This document shows positions 11,322 to 22,917 of a stretch of 64,000 nucleotides of DNA, piece after piece. Source of the stretch: Paraescarpia echinospica (Eukaryota > Annelida > Polychaeta > Sabellida > Siboglinidae); assembly GCA_020002185.1 (NCBI GenBank), contig CM034533.1, forward strand, positions 47,486,719 to 47,550,718. Reading direction: 5' to 3'. The notes under the pieces are model-generated. The model was given only the letters and a program-made list of their open reading frames with translations. It searched no databases and was not told the origin of the DNA. Position 1 is the stretch's first letter. Every line of letters starts with the position of its first letter. A program made the position numbers and the translations under genes.

Positions 11322-11366
11322 ATAGTGATACGTGAGGTGGCTAGGAAGGATGAAGGTCTTGTACAG
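11322..11366 (+). pseudogene. Partial duplicate of GVVIK exon end (copy 2)
   Basis: This is the equivalent of 4909-4953 in the second unit, with a C-to-T change in the last codons and CTCTTGAG in place of the acceptor-like CTCTTCAG. The donor GTCAGTAAC is kept. Confidence 0.7.
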
Positions 11367-12224
11367 GTCAGTAACGATGGCAACCAACAACAATGTGCTC
11401 ATCACAAAGTAGTCCATACAAAACTAATTTGTTAATTTTGTTACTTCTAAGAAGTATATATTTGTTCTAACACAACAATAGTGCACTGAAAAAGCCATGT
11501 TGATGTTGTTTAGACATTGCTTTTGTGCCAATACTTGTACTCGTTACAAAATGATTGCAATGGCCAACATTTGGGACAGATTCAAAAAATTTTGTGATAT
11601 CTATAATCAATATTTTCTTACCATGGTTTCCTGAAAATGTGTTCTGTATCCATAACTTACTTTGTGAAGGTATATGTTTGAGTATGTCATATATTTCTAC
11701 ATCTACAACTAAACGTATCTTGTGAAAATATATGCTTTGGTATGTCATATCCACTACACACCTTGTGATAGATAGAGTAAGATAACAGTTAAGATAGTTA
11801 TCAATATGCTATTATATCACCCCCACTTTGGAATCGGATTGGACAGCTATGTCACATGATGTCGGCAATTGGTTGGATTTGTAAAGTTTGTTTCTGAAAA
11901 TGTATTTTACATCATCCTTTGATAGTTACCCTTATATACATAGTAGATTATTTAAAATAACTTGCCACACACAATTCAGTTTCATAAATACCAGCAACAA
12001 TTTTCAACTGTCTAGCATTAAAATATTTACCGTACAACTACAAAATGCACGAGCACATTTTGCAAGTTTTGGCTTATTGTTAGATCAGTTCATCGTACCT
12101 CGGTGATCTGCCACTGTGGTGATCTGCCACACGTCGGACTTTTCTTATATGGACAGGTTCAAGAGAACGCAACTAACAGTGCACGGAAGGACAGATAACA
12201 TTGGCTTCTTCATCCAATAGCAAC

Positions 12225-15200
12225 TTAGTCTGTTGGATCTTTACACATTAGATAGTCTGTTGGTTATTCATCTATTAGCTAGTCTGTTGGTTCTTCATAA
12301 ATTAGCTAGTATGTTGGTTCTTCATGCATTAGCTAGTCTGTCTGGTTGTTCTTCATGCATTAGCTAGTCTGTTGGTTCTTCATACATTGGTTAGTCTGTT
12401 GGTTTTTCACACATTAGCTAGACTGTTGGTTCTTCACACATTAGTTAGTCTGTTGGTTCTTCACACATTAGCTAGTCTGTTGGTTCTTCACACATTAGTT
12501 AGTCTGTTGGTTCTTCACACATTAGCTAGTCTGTTGGTTCTTTACACATTAGTTAGTCTGTTGGTTCTTCACACATTAGCTAGTCTGTTGGTTCTTCACA
12601 CATTAGCTAGTCTGTTGGTTCTTCACACATTAGCTAGTCTGTTGGTTCTTCACACATTAGCTAGACTGTTGGTTCTTCACACATTAGTTAGTCTGTTGGT
12701 TCTTCACACATTAGCTAGTCTGTTGGTTCTTCACACATTAGTTAGTCTGTTGGTTCTTCACACATTAGCTAGTCTGTTGGTTCTTCACACATTAGCTAGT
12801 CTGTTGGTTCTTCACACATTAGCTAGACTGTTGGTTCTTTACACATTAGTTAGTCTGTTGGTTCTTCACACATTAGCTACACTGTTGGTTCTTCACACAT
12901 TAGTTAGTCTGTTGGTTCTTCACACATTAGCTAGTCTGTTGGTTCTTCACACATTAGCTAGACTGTTGGTTCTTCACACATTTGTTAGTCTGTTGGTTCT
13001 TCACACATTAGCTAGACTGTTGGTTCTTCACACATTAGCTAGACTGTTGGTTCTTCACACATTAGTTAGTCTGTTGGTTCTTCATACATGAGCTAGTCTG
13101 TTGGTTCTTCACACATTAGCTAGACTGTTGGTTCTTCACACATTAGTTAGTCTGTTGGTTCTTCACACATTAGCTAGACTGTTGGTTCTTCACGCATTAG
13201 TTAGTCTGTTGGTTCTTCACACATTAGCTAGTCTGTTGGTTCTTCACACATTAGCTAGACTGTTGGTTCTTCACACATTAATTAGTCTGTTGGTTCTTCA
13301 CACATTAGCTAGACTGTTGGTTCTTCACACATTAGTTAGTCTGTTGGTTCTTCATACATGAGCTAGTCTGTTGGTTGTTCACACATTAGCTAGACTGTTG
13401 GTTCATCACACATTAGTTAGTCTGTTGGTTCTTCACACATTAGCTAGTCTGTTGGTTCTTCACGCATTAGCTATTCTGTTGGTTCTTCACACATTAGCTA
13501 GTCTGTTGGTTCTTCATACATTAGCTAGACTGTTGGTTCTTCATACATGAGCTAGTCTGTTGGTTCTTCACACATTAGCTAGACTGTTGGTTCTTCACAC
13601 ATTAGTTAGTCTGTTGGTTCTTCACACATTAGCTATTCTGTTGGTTCTTCACACATTAGCTAGACTGTTGGTTCTTCACACATTAGTTAGTCTGTTGGTT
13701 CTTCACACATTAGCTAGTCTGTTGGTTCTTCACACATTAGCTAGTCTGTTGGTTCTTCACACATTAGTTAGTCTGTTGGTTCTTCACACATTAACTAGTC
13801 TGTTGGTTCTTCACACATTAGCTAGTCTGTTGGTTCTTCACACATTAGCTAGTCTGTTGGTTCTTCACACATTAGCTAGTCTGTTGGTTCTTCACACATT
13901 AGCTAGACTGTTGGTTCTTCACACATTAGTTAGTCTGTTGGTTCTTCACACATTAGCTAGTCTGTTGGTTCTTCACGCATTAGCTAGTCTGTTGGTTCTT
14001 CACGCATTAGCTAGTCTGTTGGTTCTTCACACATTAGCTAGTCTGTTGGTTCTTCATACATTAGCTAGACTGTTGGTTCTTCATACATTAGCTAGTCTGT
14101 TGGTTCTTCACACATTAGCTAGACTGTTGGTTCTTCACACATTAGTTAGTCTGTTGGTTCTTCACACATTAGCTAGTCTGTTGGTTCTTCACACATTAGC
14201 TAGTCTGTTGGTTCTTCACACATTAGCTAGTCTGTTGGTTCTTCACACATTAGCTAGTCTGTTGGTTCTTCACACATTAGCTAGTCTGTTGGTTCTTCAC
14301 GCATTAGCTAGTCTGTTGGTTCTTCACGCATTAGCTAGTCTGTTGGTTCTTCACACATTAGCTAGTCTGTTGGTTCTTCATACATTAGCTAGACTGTTGG
14401 TTCTTCATACATGAGCTAGTCTGTTGGTTCTTCACACATTAGTTAGTCTGTTGGTTCTTCACACATTAGTTAGTCTGTTGGTTCTTCACACATTAGCTAG
14501 TCTGTTGGTTCTTCACACATTAGCTAGTCTGTTGGTTCTTCACGCATTAGCTAGTCTGTTGGTTCTTCACGCATTAGCTAGTCTGTTGGTTCTTCACGCA
14601 TTAGCTAGTCTGTTGGTTCTTCACACATTAGCTAGTCTGTTGGTTCTTCATACATTAGCTAGTCTATTGGTTCTTCATGCATTAGCTAGTCTGTTGGTTC
14701 TTCATGCATTAGCTAGTCTGTTGGTTCTTCATACATTAGCTAGTCTGTCTGGTTGTTCTTCATGCATTAGCTAGTCTATCTGGTTGTTCTTCATGCATTA
14801 GCTAGTCTGTCTGGTTGTTCTTCATGCATTAGCTAGTCTGTCTGGTTGTTCTTCATGCATTAGCTAGTCTGTTGGTTCTTCATGCATTAGCTAGTCTGTT
14901 GGTTCTTCATACATAAGCTAGTCTGTTGGTTCTTCGTGCATTAGCTAGTCTGTTGGTTCTTCGTGCATTAGCTAGTCTGTTGGTTCTTCATGCATTAGCT
15001 AGTCTGTTCGTTCTTCATACATTAGCTAGTCTGTTGGTTCTTCACACATTAGCTAGTCTGTTGGTTCTTCACGCATTAGCTAGTCTGTTGGTTCTTCACG
15101 CATTAGCTAGTCTGTTGGTTCTTCACGCATTAGCTAGTCTGTTGGTTCTTCATACATTAGCTAGTCTATTGATTCTTCATGCATTAGCTAGTCTGTTGGT

Positions 15201-15565
15201 TCTTCATGCATTAGCTAGTCTGTTGGTTCTTCATACATTAGCTAGTCTGTCTGGTTGTTCTTCATGCATTAGCTAGTCTATCTGGTTGTTCTTCATGCAT
15301 TAGCTAGTCTGTCTGGTTGTTCTTCATGCATTAGCTAGTCTGTTGGTTCTTCATGCATTAGCTAGTCTGTTGGTTCTTCATGCATTAGCTAGTCTGTTGG
15401 TTCTTCATACATAAGCTAGTCTGTTGGTTCTTCGTGCATTAGCTAGTCTGTTGGTTCTTCGTGCATTAGCTAGTCTGTTGGTTCTTCATGCATTAGCTAG
15501 TCTGTTCGTTCTTCATACATTCGCTAGTCTGTTGGTTCTTCATACATTAGCTAGTCTGTTGGTTC
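12225..15565 (+). repeat. 27-bp minisatellite, copy 2
   Basis: There are about 124 units of the 27-bp repeat filling the intron up to 27 bp before the DFVVK exon. Variant units (GTTAGT versus GCTAGT, AGACTG versus AGTCTG, CACGCATT, CATGCATT) form higher-order groups. Units near the 3' end carry an extra GTCTGGTT step (about 31 bp). Confidence 0.97.
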
Positions 15566-15592
15566 CTGCTGTTGACACGTGTTTCTTTGTAG

Positions 15593-15760
15593 GATTTTGT
15601 TGTGAAGAATGACTCCCCGTGCGGCTCCACCATAGGCCCCATCATGTCTGCCAAGCTTGGCTTCCCCACCATAGACCTTGGCGCAGCACAACTCAGCATG
15701 CACTCGATTCGCGAGATGTGTGAGACCACCTCTGTCTACCACACCACTGCTCTCTTTAAG
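15593..15760 (+). CDS. DNPEP: DNPEP 3' exon DFVVK with zinc-ligand His (copy 2)
   Basis: This 168-bp phase 0-0 exon encodes 56 residues from [16 protein letters not shown] to TTALFK. It is flanked by the acceptor TTTCTTTGTAG and the donor GTGAGTC. The motifs [26 protein letters not shown] and ALFK are diagnostic of M18 aspartyl aminopeptidase. The His in MHSIRE corresponds to human His440, a metal ligand. The exon end and its donor are the founding copy of the 31-bp minisatellite that follows. The residue after KLG is Phe here and Ile in copy 3. Confidence 0.95.
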
Positions 15761-16329
15761 GTGAGTCAACCACACCACCACTCTCTTTAAGGTGAGTCAA
15801 CCACACCACTGCTCTCTTTAAGGTGAGTCAACCACACCACCACTCTCTTTAAGTTGAGTCAACCACACCACCACTCTGTTTAAGTTGAGTCAACCACACC
15901 ACTGCTCTCTTTAAGGTGAATCAACCACACCACTGCTCTCTTTAAAGTGATCAACCACACCACCATTCTCTTTAAGTTGAGCCAACCACACCACCGCTCT
16001 CTTTAAGGTGAGTCAACCACACCACTGCTCTCTTTAAGTTGAGTCAACCACACCACCACTCTCTTTAAGGTGAGTCAACCACACCACTGCTCTCTTTAAG
16101 GTGAGTCTACCACACCACTGCTCTCTTTAAGGTGAGTCAACCACACCACTGCTCTCTTTAAGGTGAGTCAACCACACCACTGCTCTCTTTAAGTTGAGTC
16201 AACCACACCACCACTCTCTTTAAGTTGAGTCAACCACACCACCACTCTCTTTAAGTTGAGTCAACCACACCACCGCTCTCTTTAAGGTGAGTCAACCACA
16301 CCACTGCTCTCTTTAAGGTGAGTCAACCA
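15739..16329 (+). repeat. 31-bp minisatellite carrying exon end and splice donor (copy 2)
   Basis: There are about 19 units whose first copy lies inside the DFVVK exon. Each unit contains the last bases of the exon (CCACTGCTCTCTTTAAG) followed by GTGAGTCAACCACA. Most units keep a donor-like AAG-GTGAGT; some read AAG-TTGAGT, which abolishes GT. This creates a run of potential alternative 5' splice sites after the real one. Confidence 0.96.
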
Positions 16330-16641
16330 TGCTGGCTGCACTAATTAGGCATTCATAGGTTTATTAGTTATAGCCAATTATTTGCCGTATTGCTTGTGTG
16401 TCAAAAATGACACACTAAACTTGTGCTCTTCACTTAAATACAAGATGTCAGTCATTATCAAATGCCAAGTTTCATGTAAAGTTATTTTCTAACAATGTAG
16501 ATTTATCGCCTAAATAACTTTCATGTTGTGGCAGTGACTACATATTATGAAACATCTAATAAGTACACAGTAGATGCTTGTTTGTGGTTCGTAAATGTTT
16601 GTTGTTTCCACGATTAAGATGGCCACACGTTTGTGTTTCAG

Positions 16642-16689
16642 GCATTGTTTGAGGAATACCCCAGTGTGATGGCTTCTATAAAGATGTAG
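16642..16689 (+). CDS. DNPEP: DNPEP terminal exon with stop (copy 2)
   Basis: This is the coding part of the last exon: acceptor TTGTGTTTCAG, then ALFEEYPSVMASIKM and TAG. It is the counterpart of the human C-terminal stretch GFFELFPSLS. It joins TTALFK in phase 0. No AATAAA was seen soon after; an ATTAAA occurs at 17053. Confidence 0.88.
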   Translation, partial: ALFEEYPSVMASIKM

Positions 16690-16892
16690 GCAGTCACAGC
16701 GGACCATACTACACCAGGGTGATTGCATCTACAAAGATATAGACATTCACAGTGGACCATTCTACCCCAGGGTGATGGCTTCTATTAGGATGTAGACAGT
16801 CACAGTGGACCATTCTACCCCAGGGTGATGGCTTCTATTAAGATGTAGACAGTCACAGTGGAGCATTCTACCCCAGGGTGATGGCTTCTATG
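16669..16892 (+). repeat. 53-bp minisatellite seeded by terminal coding exon (copy 2)
   Basis: There are four and a half units. The first is the C-terminal coding end with the stop codon (CCAGTGTGATGGCTTCTATA onward); the next are diverged copies keeping CCAGGGTGATGGCTTCTAT and a TAG. The array runs from coding sequence into the 3' untranslated region. Confidence 0.92.
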
Positions 16893-17722
16893 GTGATGTG
16901 ATAAGCCATTGTCGACTGTTGTACCATCATTCATTGTGGACCAGTTTCAGACTTCCATCAATGACTAGTGCATACCGTATTTACAGCATTACATAGGCAA
17001 TTGATATCTTCAGTAATATGTTGGATTAATAACGAAAATTGAAAACACGATCATTAAACACACATAAGCATTGAAATGTTGTTATTGTAAACGTTTATTT
17101 CAGAGATATTTGTTGATTTGTTTAACATACTTATGTTGCTAGCACCCGTAGAACCAGCAAAGGATCGCTCCTGATATAAAATGTACATTTTTCCTTCACT
17201 GATCTTACTTCACATCCTGTAGTCCTTTTTAACTTCCTTACCTGATAAAAGTACTTTTAGTAGTAGTTTCATCACCAGTAAATGTCTTAAAAACTGTTAC
17301 CTTTTCACCTCTTATTCTCCTGGTCTCTACTGTTGGTTGTTAAACCATATTTTAGGCATATTCAAAACTAAGGTCTGTTACAACCAATACTGTAATAATC
17401 GACTTGTAATGTAATTTTTTTGACTTGATAATGTAATATTGTGCTCCTGCCCGATAATGTAAGTAACTTTACATACAGTTAACACATACATGTCATACAA
17501 ATGGAAATGTCTTACGTTGCATGGATGTCACTTGGCTAAATGCCGTCTTCCAGTGACACCATTTCATTATCATTACTGCATGATTACAATCATCAAAATC
17601 ATGTTAAACAACTCACTCAAATTCATCACCAGCCCACCTCCGTACTAGATAATATTAAACCAGAGTATTAATTAACATATAGTATGTGCTGTTGATATAT
17701 GACAACGAACTGAGAAGTATGA
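16893..17722. other. 3' flank of DNPEP 3' block, no gene seen
   Basis: This is AT-rich sequence between the terminal exon and the next unit, repeated at 26648-27477. It may contain 3' UTR; an ATTAAA at 17053 is the nearest poly(A)-signal variant. No other feature is supported. Confidence 0.5.
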
Positions 17723-20360
17723 TCCATTGAAATATATGTTAATGAATAGAGAGGCAATCCAAACATTTGGACTTGGTTAACAAAGTAGTGTAAGAACGGT
17801 AATAGATTTACAAACAAAGGTAGAGTTTCATTTAATCAGTTTAATTACATTCTGAACATCTAGGATTTAAACAATTAACTTGAGGAAGATATGTAATTAA
17901 GTAGAAGTCACACAACATGTGTCTAAACTTTAACCTGTGTTTAGTGTTTCTTATTGTTTCGTCTATATTGTTCCAGATTCTTGTGAAATTATGTTTAGGT
18001 AGCTTAGACGAAAAATGTGTTCTAGGTGTCTCGATCTTTAACAAGAAGGTTGCATTGTCTGGTTATTCTTATACTTTTGTCTAGAGTCATTTTGATTGCA
18101 AAATTTGTAATTGACTTGGGTAATAAAGCATGTTTAAAGTCATACATAAATAATGAGACCTGTAGTTTATATACATCTGACATTTTTTATATTTTGTCAG
18201 ACTTAAGGGAAGACATGGGTCTCGGACCTCTTTTTGTTATTTCTTATCTTAGAGAACTGAAAGTTGTGAGTTGGGGTTAGTTTTGTAAAAAAAAATAGGC
18301 TGTGCATTTTGTTCTGATTTTAGAGGGTATTCCTGATTCGTAAGATGTCTTTATGCTGAATATATAAAACATATTCCGACAAAGTTGTGCAAACAAACGT
18401 TTGGGAAAGTTTATTTCAGTGAAATACGAATATAAACTACCACCAACGTTCATATCTCGTAAAAGAAGCCTATTGCCCAAAACCGTGTATGCTAACGGAT
18501 TATAAATACCATGGCCTAGGCAATGATGTTTTTGGACAGAATGTGGATACATTTAACAACTTACACTGTTTTATAAAAAGGACACAATTTAAGAAACGTT
18601 CTTGCGATTAATAGAAACATACTTGTATGGCATTCCAGAAATGACTGTTAAATGAGTTGAGTGCAATGTAGTGTGCATACATGTTAAGTTTCAGAAACGC
18701 CAATCCAGGAGATTTATACATAAATCAAAGGGTGTCGAAAAATCGGGCATTTATACGTAAATCAGAGGGTCTCAGAAAATCGGGCATTTATACGTAAATC
18801 GGAGAATCTTAGAAAATCAGGCATTTATACATAAGTCGGATTAAAATATAACAAAAAGAATACTTTCCATAGACATTAATAATCATGTTATAATAAAACG
18901 TTAAGTTTCAAAAATGCCAATGCATGAGATTTATGCATGAATTGGAGGGTCTTGTAATATAAGGAATTTTTTTTAAATTGGGGTGTCAGTATTATGGAAT
19001 TGTGTATAAATCTGAGTATTTCATGTTATCAAAATGGTCACAGATCAGCTTTATTTCCAAATTCGTTGCACATGTGCTCTTAAATCAATGGCACATAACA
19101 GCATGTTAATATGTATTTAATGTGTTGTATTAAATAAATTATATGTGAACATAAAATAATTAAATAAATGATATGTAAACTAAAATGTACGTGGCATTAT
19201 AGGTATGGTAGAAAGAAGAACAAGTTTACTAATTTGATATTCTAGGCATATGTGTTCATACATTAAATATATATTTTTATGGTGCAAAGAACCTTGCATA
19301 TAGGCAGTAAATACGTCTTCTTTTATTACAAATATTTTATTACATTATTACAAACAGATACTATATTCACAAGTATAAGAACCAGAACTTAACGTTGTAT
19401 TTTCTTCAAAGTTTGTTACCATGGCCTGGGTGATGGAGGTATGCGTGATGAATTTATTATTTGTGACCTTTGGCCTTGTTGGTGGAGCATTTGATGTTAT
19501 AAAATACATCTTTTCATTTATAACGTGTTCCAGTTCTAACAGTTACAGATATACGTGGATTAAATAAAACGTGCACATAGTGTAGATGGATCGACTGACA
19601 TAATTTTAGTATAGATTGAAACGGATTACGCTTCGTTCTACACGATCGGCAAGCTGACTGGGGGCAAAAATATGGAACCTGCGGCCGCAAGCGCGGTTCA
19701 CTGTGTTCGTCTAAAGCTTATATGCAATATCAACCACAGGCAAGACCCAAGAAGATTATAGTTAAACAGTTATTGTTGTCTAGTCAACGCAAGGCATGAT
19801 TTAAACAACCCCTTTTCGCTTTGTTGTCCGAGTGGCCTTTGTCCAACGTCCCTATTCATGAGATTTAGCTTGTTGTTTGACCGATTGCAATTAACTCACT
19901 GACACTGCCACTGGTATTGACCGGTATTGACCACTTTCTGTTGACCCAGAAAAACATACTCGAGTCAGCTGGAAATAAAACCCAGTTAGGCCATGCTGAG
20001 TTCGGAAAATAAGATAGAAATTTTTTTTTGGGTTTCACTGAAAATCCAGGAGATTGGTTCTCCTTTCCAGGAGATCGGGGGATTTGATGGATTTCCAGGA
20101 GTCCCCCAGCGAATGCAGGAGACTTAACATGTATGAGTGTGTTGTCTGACATTGTGTGCAGTGTAGTGTGTTGTCTGACATTGTGTGCAGTGTAGTGTGT
20201 TGTCTGACATTGTGTGCAGTGTAGTGTGTTGTCTGACATTGTATGCAGTGTAGTGTGTTGTCTGACATTGTGTGCAATGTAGCGTGTTCTAGTTCTAGTT
20301 GTTTCCAGCACTCGGCAACGTTCTATTAACTGACTTGTCTGTATATTGTGTGGTTACAAT

Positions 20361-20670
20361 GTTATGATCTTATGAGGTCTCATTCAACTAGTCAGCCTTT
20401 TTCAGAACATTATCGCCAAGCCGACCTTTCTATGCTGGCACTGAGGGTAGTCACTGTCAGGGTGCTTGTCGTCCTCAGTGGTTCTTTTACGTCCCAAATT
20501 GAGACGGGACCGACATTAACGTGATCTCCGAGTCACGAGGGATACACAGTCCCCAATGTTAAGGGCCAGGTTTTACACCAAATATACCATACCTGCCCGG
20601 TCCGGGTATTGAACTCGGGTCGCCGGCATGTCAGGCGGATGTGCTAACCACTACACTATCGCGCGCCCCC
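20361..20670 (-). mobile_element. tRNA-derived SINE (copy 3)
   Basis: This is the orthologous-position SINE in the third unit, with the same A and B boxes. It carries the longer tail. Confidence 0.8.
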
Positions 20671-21834
20671 AGTGTTGTCTTACGTTGAGTGCAGTGTAGT
20701 GCGTTGTCTTACATTGAGTGCAATGTAGTGTGTTGTCTCTGACATTGAGTGCAATGTGAATGTAGTGTGTTGTTCGACATTGATTGCAGTGTAGTGTGTT
20801 GTCTTACGTTGAGTGCAATGTAGTGTGTTGTCTTATGTTTAGTGCAATGTAGTGTGTTGTCTGACATTGTGTGCAGTGTAGCGTGTTGTCTGGCGTTCAG
20901 TGCAGTGTAGCGTGTTATCTGACGTTGATTGCAATGTAGTGTGTTGTCTGACGTTGAGTGCAATGTAGTGTGTTGTTTGACGTTGAGTGCAATGTAGTGT
21001 GTTGTTTGACGTTGAGTGCAATGTAGTGTGTTGTCTGACGTTGAGTGCAATGTAGTGTGTTGTCTGACGTTGAGTGCAATGTAGTGTGTTGTCTGACGTT
21101 GAGTGCAATGTACTGTGTTGTTTGACGTTGATTGCAATGTAGTGTGTTGTCTGACGTTGATTGCCATGTAGTGTGTTGTCTGACGTTGATTGCAATGTAG
21201 TGTGTTGTCTGACGTTGATTGCAATGTAGTGTGTTGTCTGACGTTGATTGCCATGTAGTGTGTTGTCTGACGTTGATTGCAATGTAGTGTGTTGTCTGAC
21301 GTTGAGTGCAATGTAGTGTGTTGTCTGACGTTGATTGCAATGTAGTGTGTTGTCTGACGTTGAGTGCAATGTAGTGTGTTGTTTGACGTTGAGTGCAATG
21401 TAGTGTGTTGTTTGACGTTGAGTGCAATGTAGTGTGTTGTCTGACGTTGAGTGCAATGTAGTGTGTTGTCTGACGTTGAGTGCAATGTAGTGTGTTGTCT
21501 GACGTTGAGTGCAATGTAGTGTGTTGTTTGACGTTGATTGCATGATTGCAATGTAGTGTGTTGTCTGACGTTGATTGCATGTAGTGTGTTGTCTGACGTT
21601 GATTGCAATGTAGTGTGTTGTCTGACGTTGATTGCCATGTAGTGTGTTGTCTGACGTTGATTGCAATGTAGTGTGTTGTCTGACGTTGAGTGCAATGTAG
21701 TGTGTTGTCTGACGTTGATTGCAATGTAGTGTGTTGTCTGACGTTGATTGCAATGTAGTGTGTTGTCTGACATTGATTGCCATGTAGTGTGTTGTCTGAC
21801 GTTGATTGCAATGTAGTGTGTTGTCTGACGTTGA
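20671..21834 (+). repeat. 29-bp minisatellite, copy 3
   Basis: There are about 40 units of the 29-bp repeat, ending 16 bp before the exon. An irregular stretch at 21540-21580 has truncated units, seen nowhere else in this array. Confidence 0.97.
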
Positions 21835-21850
21835 ACTCTGATGCTTGCAG

Positions 21851-21952
21851 GGAGTTGTCATCAAGATCAACGCCAACCAGCGTTATGCGACGACGGCAGC
21901 CACCACCTTAGTGGTACGTGAGGTCGCAAGGAAAGCTGATGTTCCTCTCCAG
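21851..21952 (+). CDS. DNPEP: DNPEP 3' exon GVVIK (copy 3)
   Basis: This is the third copy of the 34-codon exon with intact acceptor and donor. It precedes the DFVVK exon at 25472 in the same unit and joins it in phase 0. Confidence 0.92.
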
Positions 21953-22014
21953 GTCAGTAACCATGGCAACCATCGTAGTGATATATGAGGGTATGTAGGG
22001 ACTCTTCAGGTCGC

Positions 22015-22059
22015 GTAGTGATACGTGAGGTGGCTAGGAAGGATGAAGGTCCTGTACAG
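22015..22059 (+). pseudogene. Partial duplicate of GVVIK exon end (copy 3)
   Basis: This is the equivalent of 4909-4953 in the third unit and identical to copy 1, including the acceptor-like CTCTTCAG. Confidence 0.7.
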
Positions 22060-22917
22060 GTCAGTAACGATGGCAACCAACAACAATGTGCTCATCACAA
22101 AGTAGTCCAGACAAAACTAATTTGTTAATTTTGTTACTTCTAAGAAGTATATATTTGTTCTAACACAACAATAGTGCACTGAAAAAGCCATGTTGATGTT
22201 GTTTAGACATTGCTTTTGTGCCAATACTTGTACTCGTTACAAAATGATTGCAATGGCCAACATTTGGGACAGATTCAAAAAATTTTGTGATATCTATAAT
22301 CAATATTTTCTTACCATGGTTTCCTGAAAATGTGTTCTGTATCCATAACTTACTTTGTGAAGGTATATGTTTGAGTATGTCATATATTTCTACATCTACA
22401 ACTAAATGTATCTTGTGAAAATATATGCTTTGGTATGTCATATCCACTACACACCTTGTGATAGATAGAGTAAGATAACAGTTAAGATAGTTATCAATAT
22501 GCTATTATATCACCCCCACTTTGGAATCGGATTGGACAGCTATGTCACATGATGTCGGCAATTGGTTGGATTTGTAAAGTTTGTTTCTGAAAATGTATTT
22601 TACATCATCCTTTGATAGTTACCCTTATATACATAGTAGATTATTTAAAATAACTTGCCACACACAATTCAGTTTCATAAATACCAGCAACAATTTTCAA
22701 CTGTCTAGCATTAAAATATTTACCGTACAACTACAAAATGCACGAGCACATTTTGCAAGTTTTGGCTTATTGTTAGATCAGTTCATCGTACCTCGGTGAT
22801 CTGCCACTGTGGTGATCTGCCACACGTCGGACTTTTCTTATATGGGCAGGTTCAAGAGAACGCAACTAACAGTGCACGGAAGGACAGATAACATTGGCTT
22901 CTTCATCCAATAGCAAC

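Larger units (their letters stand above)
7212..17722 (+). repeat. Segmental tandem unit, copy 2 (type B)
   Basis: This copy begins at the point equivalent to base 324 of copy 1 because of the gap. It carries the type B markers shared with copy 4: AGAG in place of AG near 8155, GGAAAGAATG near 7700, a changed GC-rich stretch near 8850, and one 29-bp unit instead of five left of the SINE. It contains the complete set of three DNPEP 3' exons (11158, 15593, 16642) and joins copy 3 with no gap. Its 27-bp array is the longest of the four. Confidence 0.93.

Noticed and set aside
12372..15276. Plus-strand LVLHTLASL-type repeat ORFs in the 27-bp arrays
   Set aside because: A 9-residue repeat from a 27-bp minisatellite in an intron; no start context, domain or conservation signal beyond the repeat.
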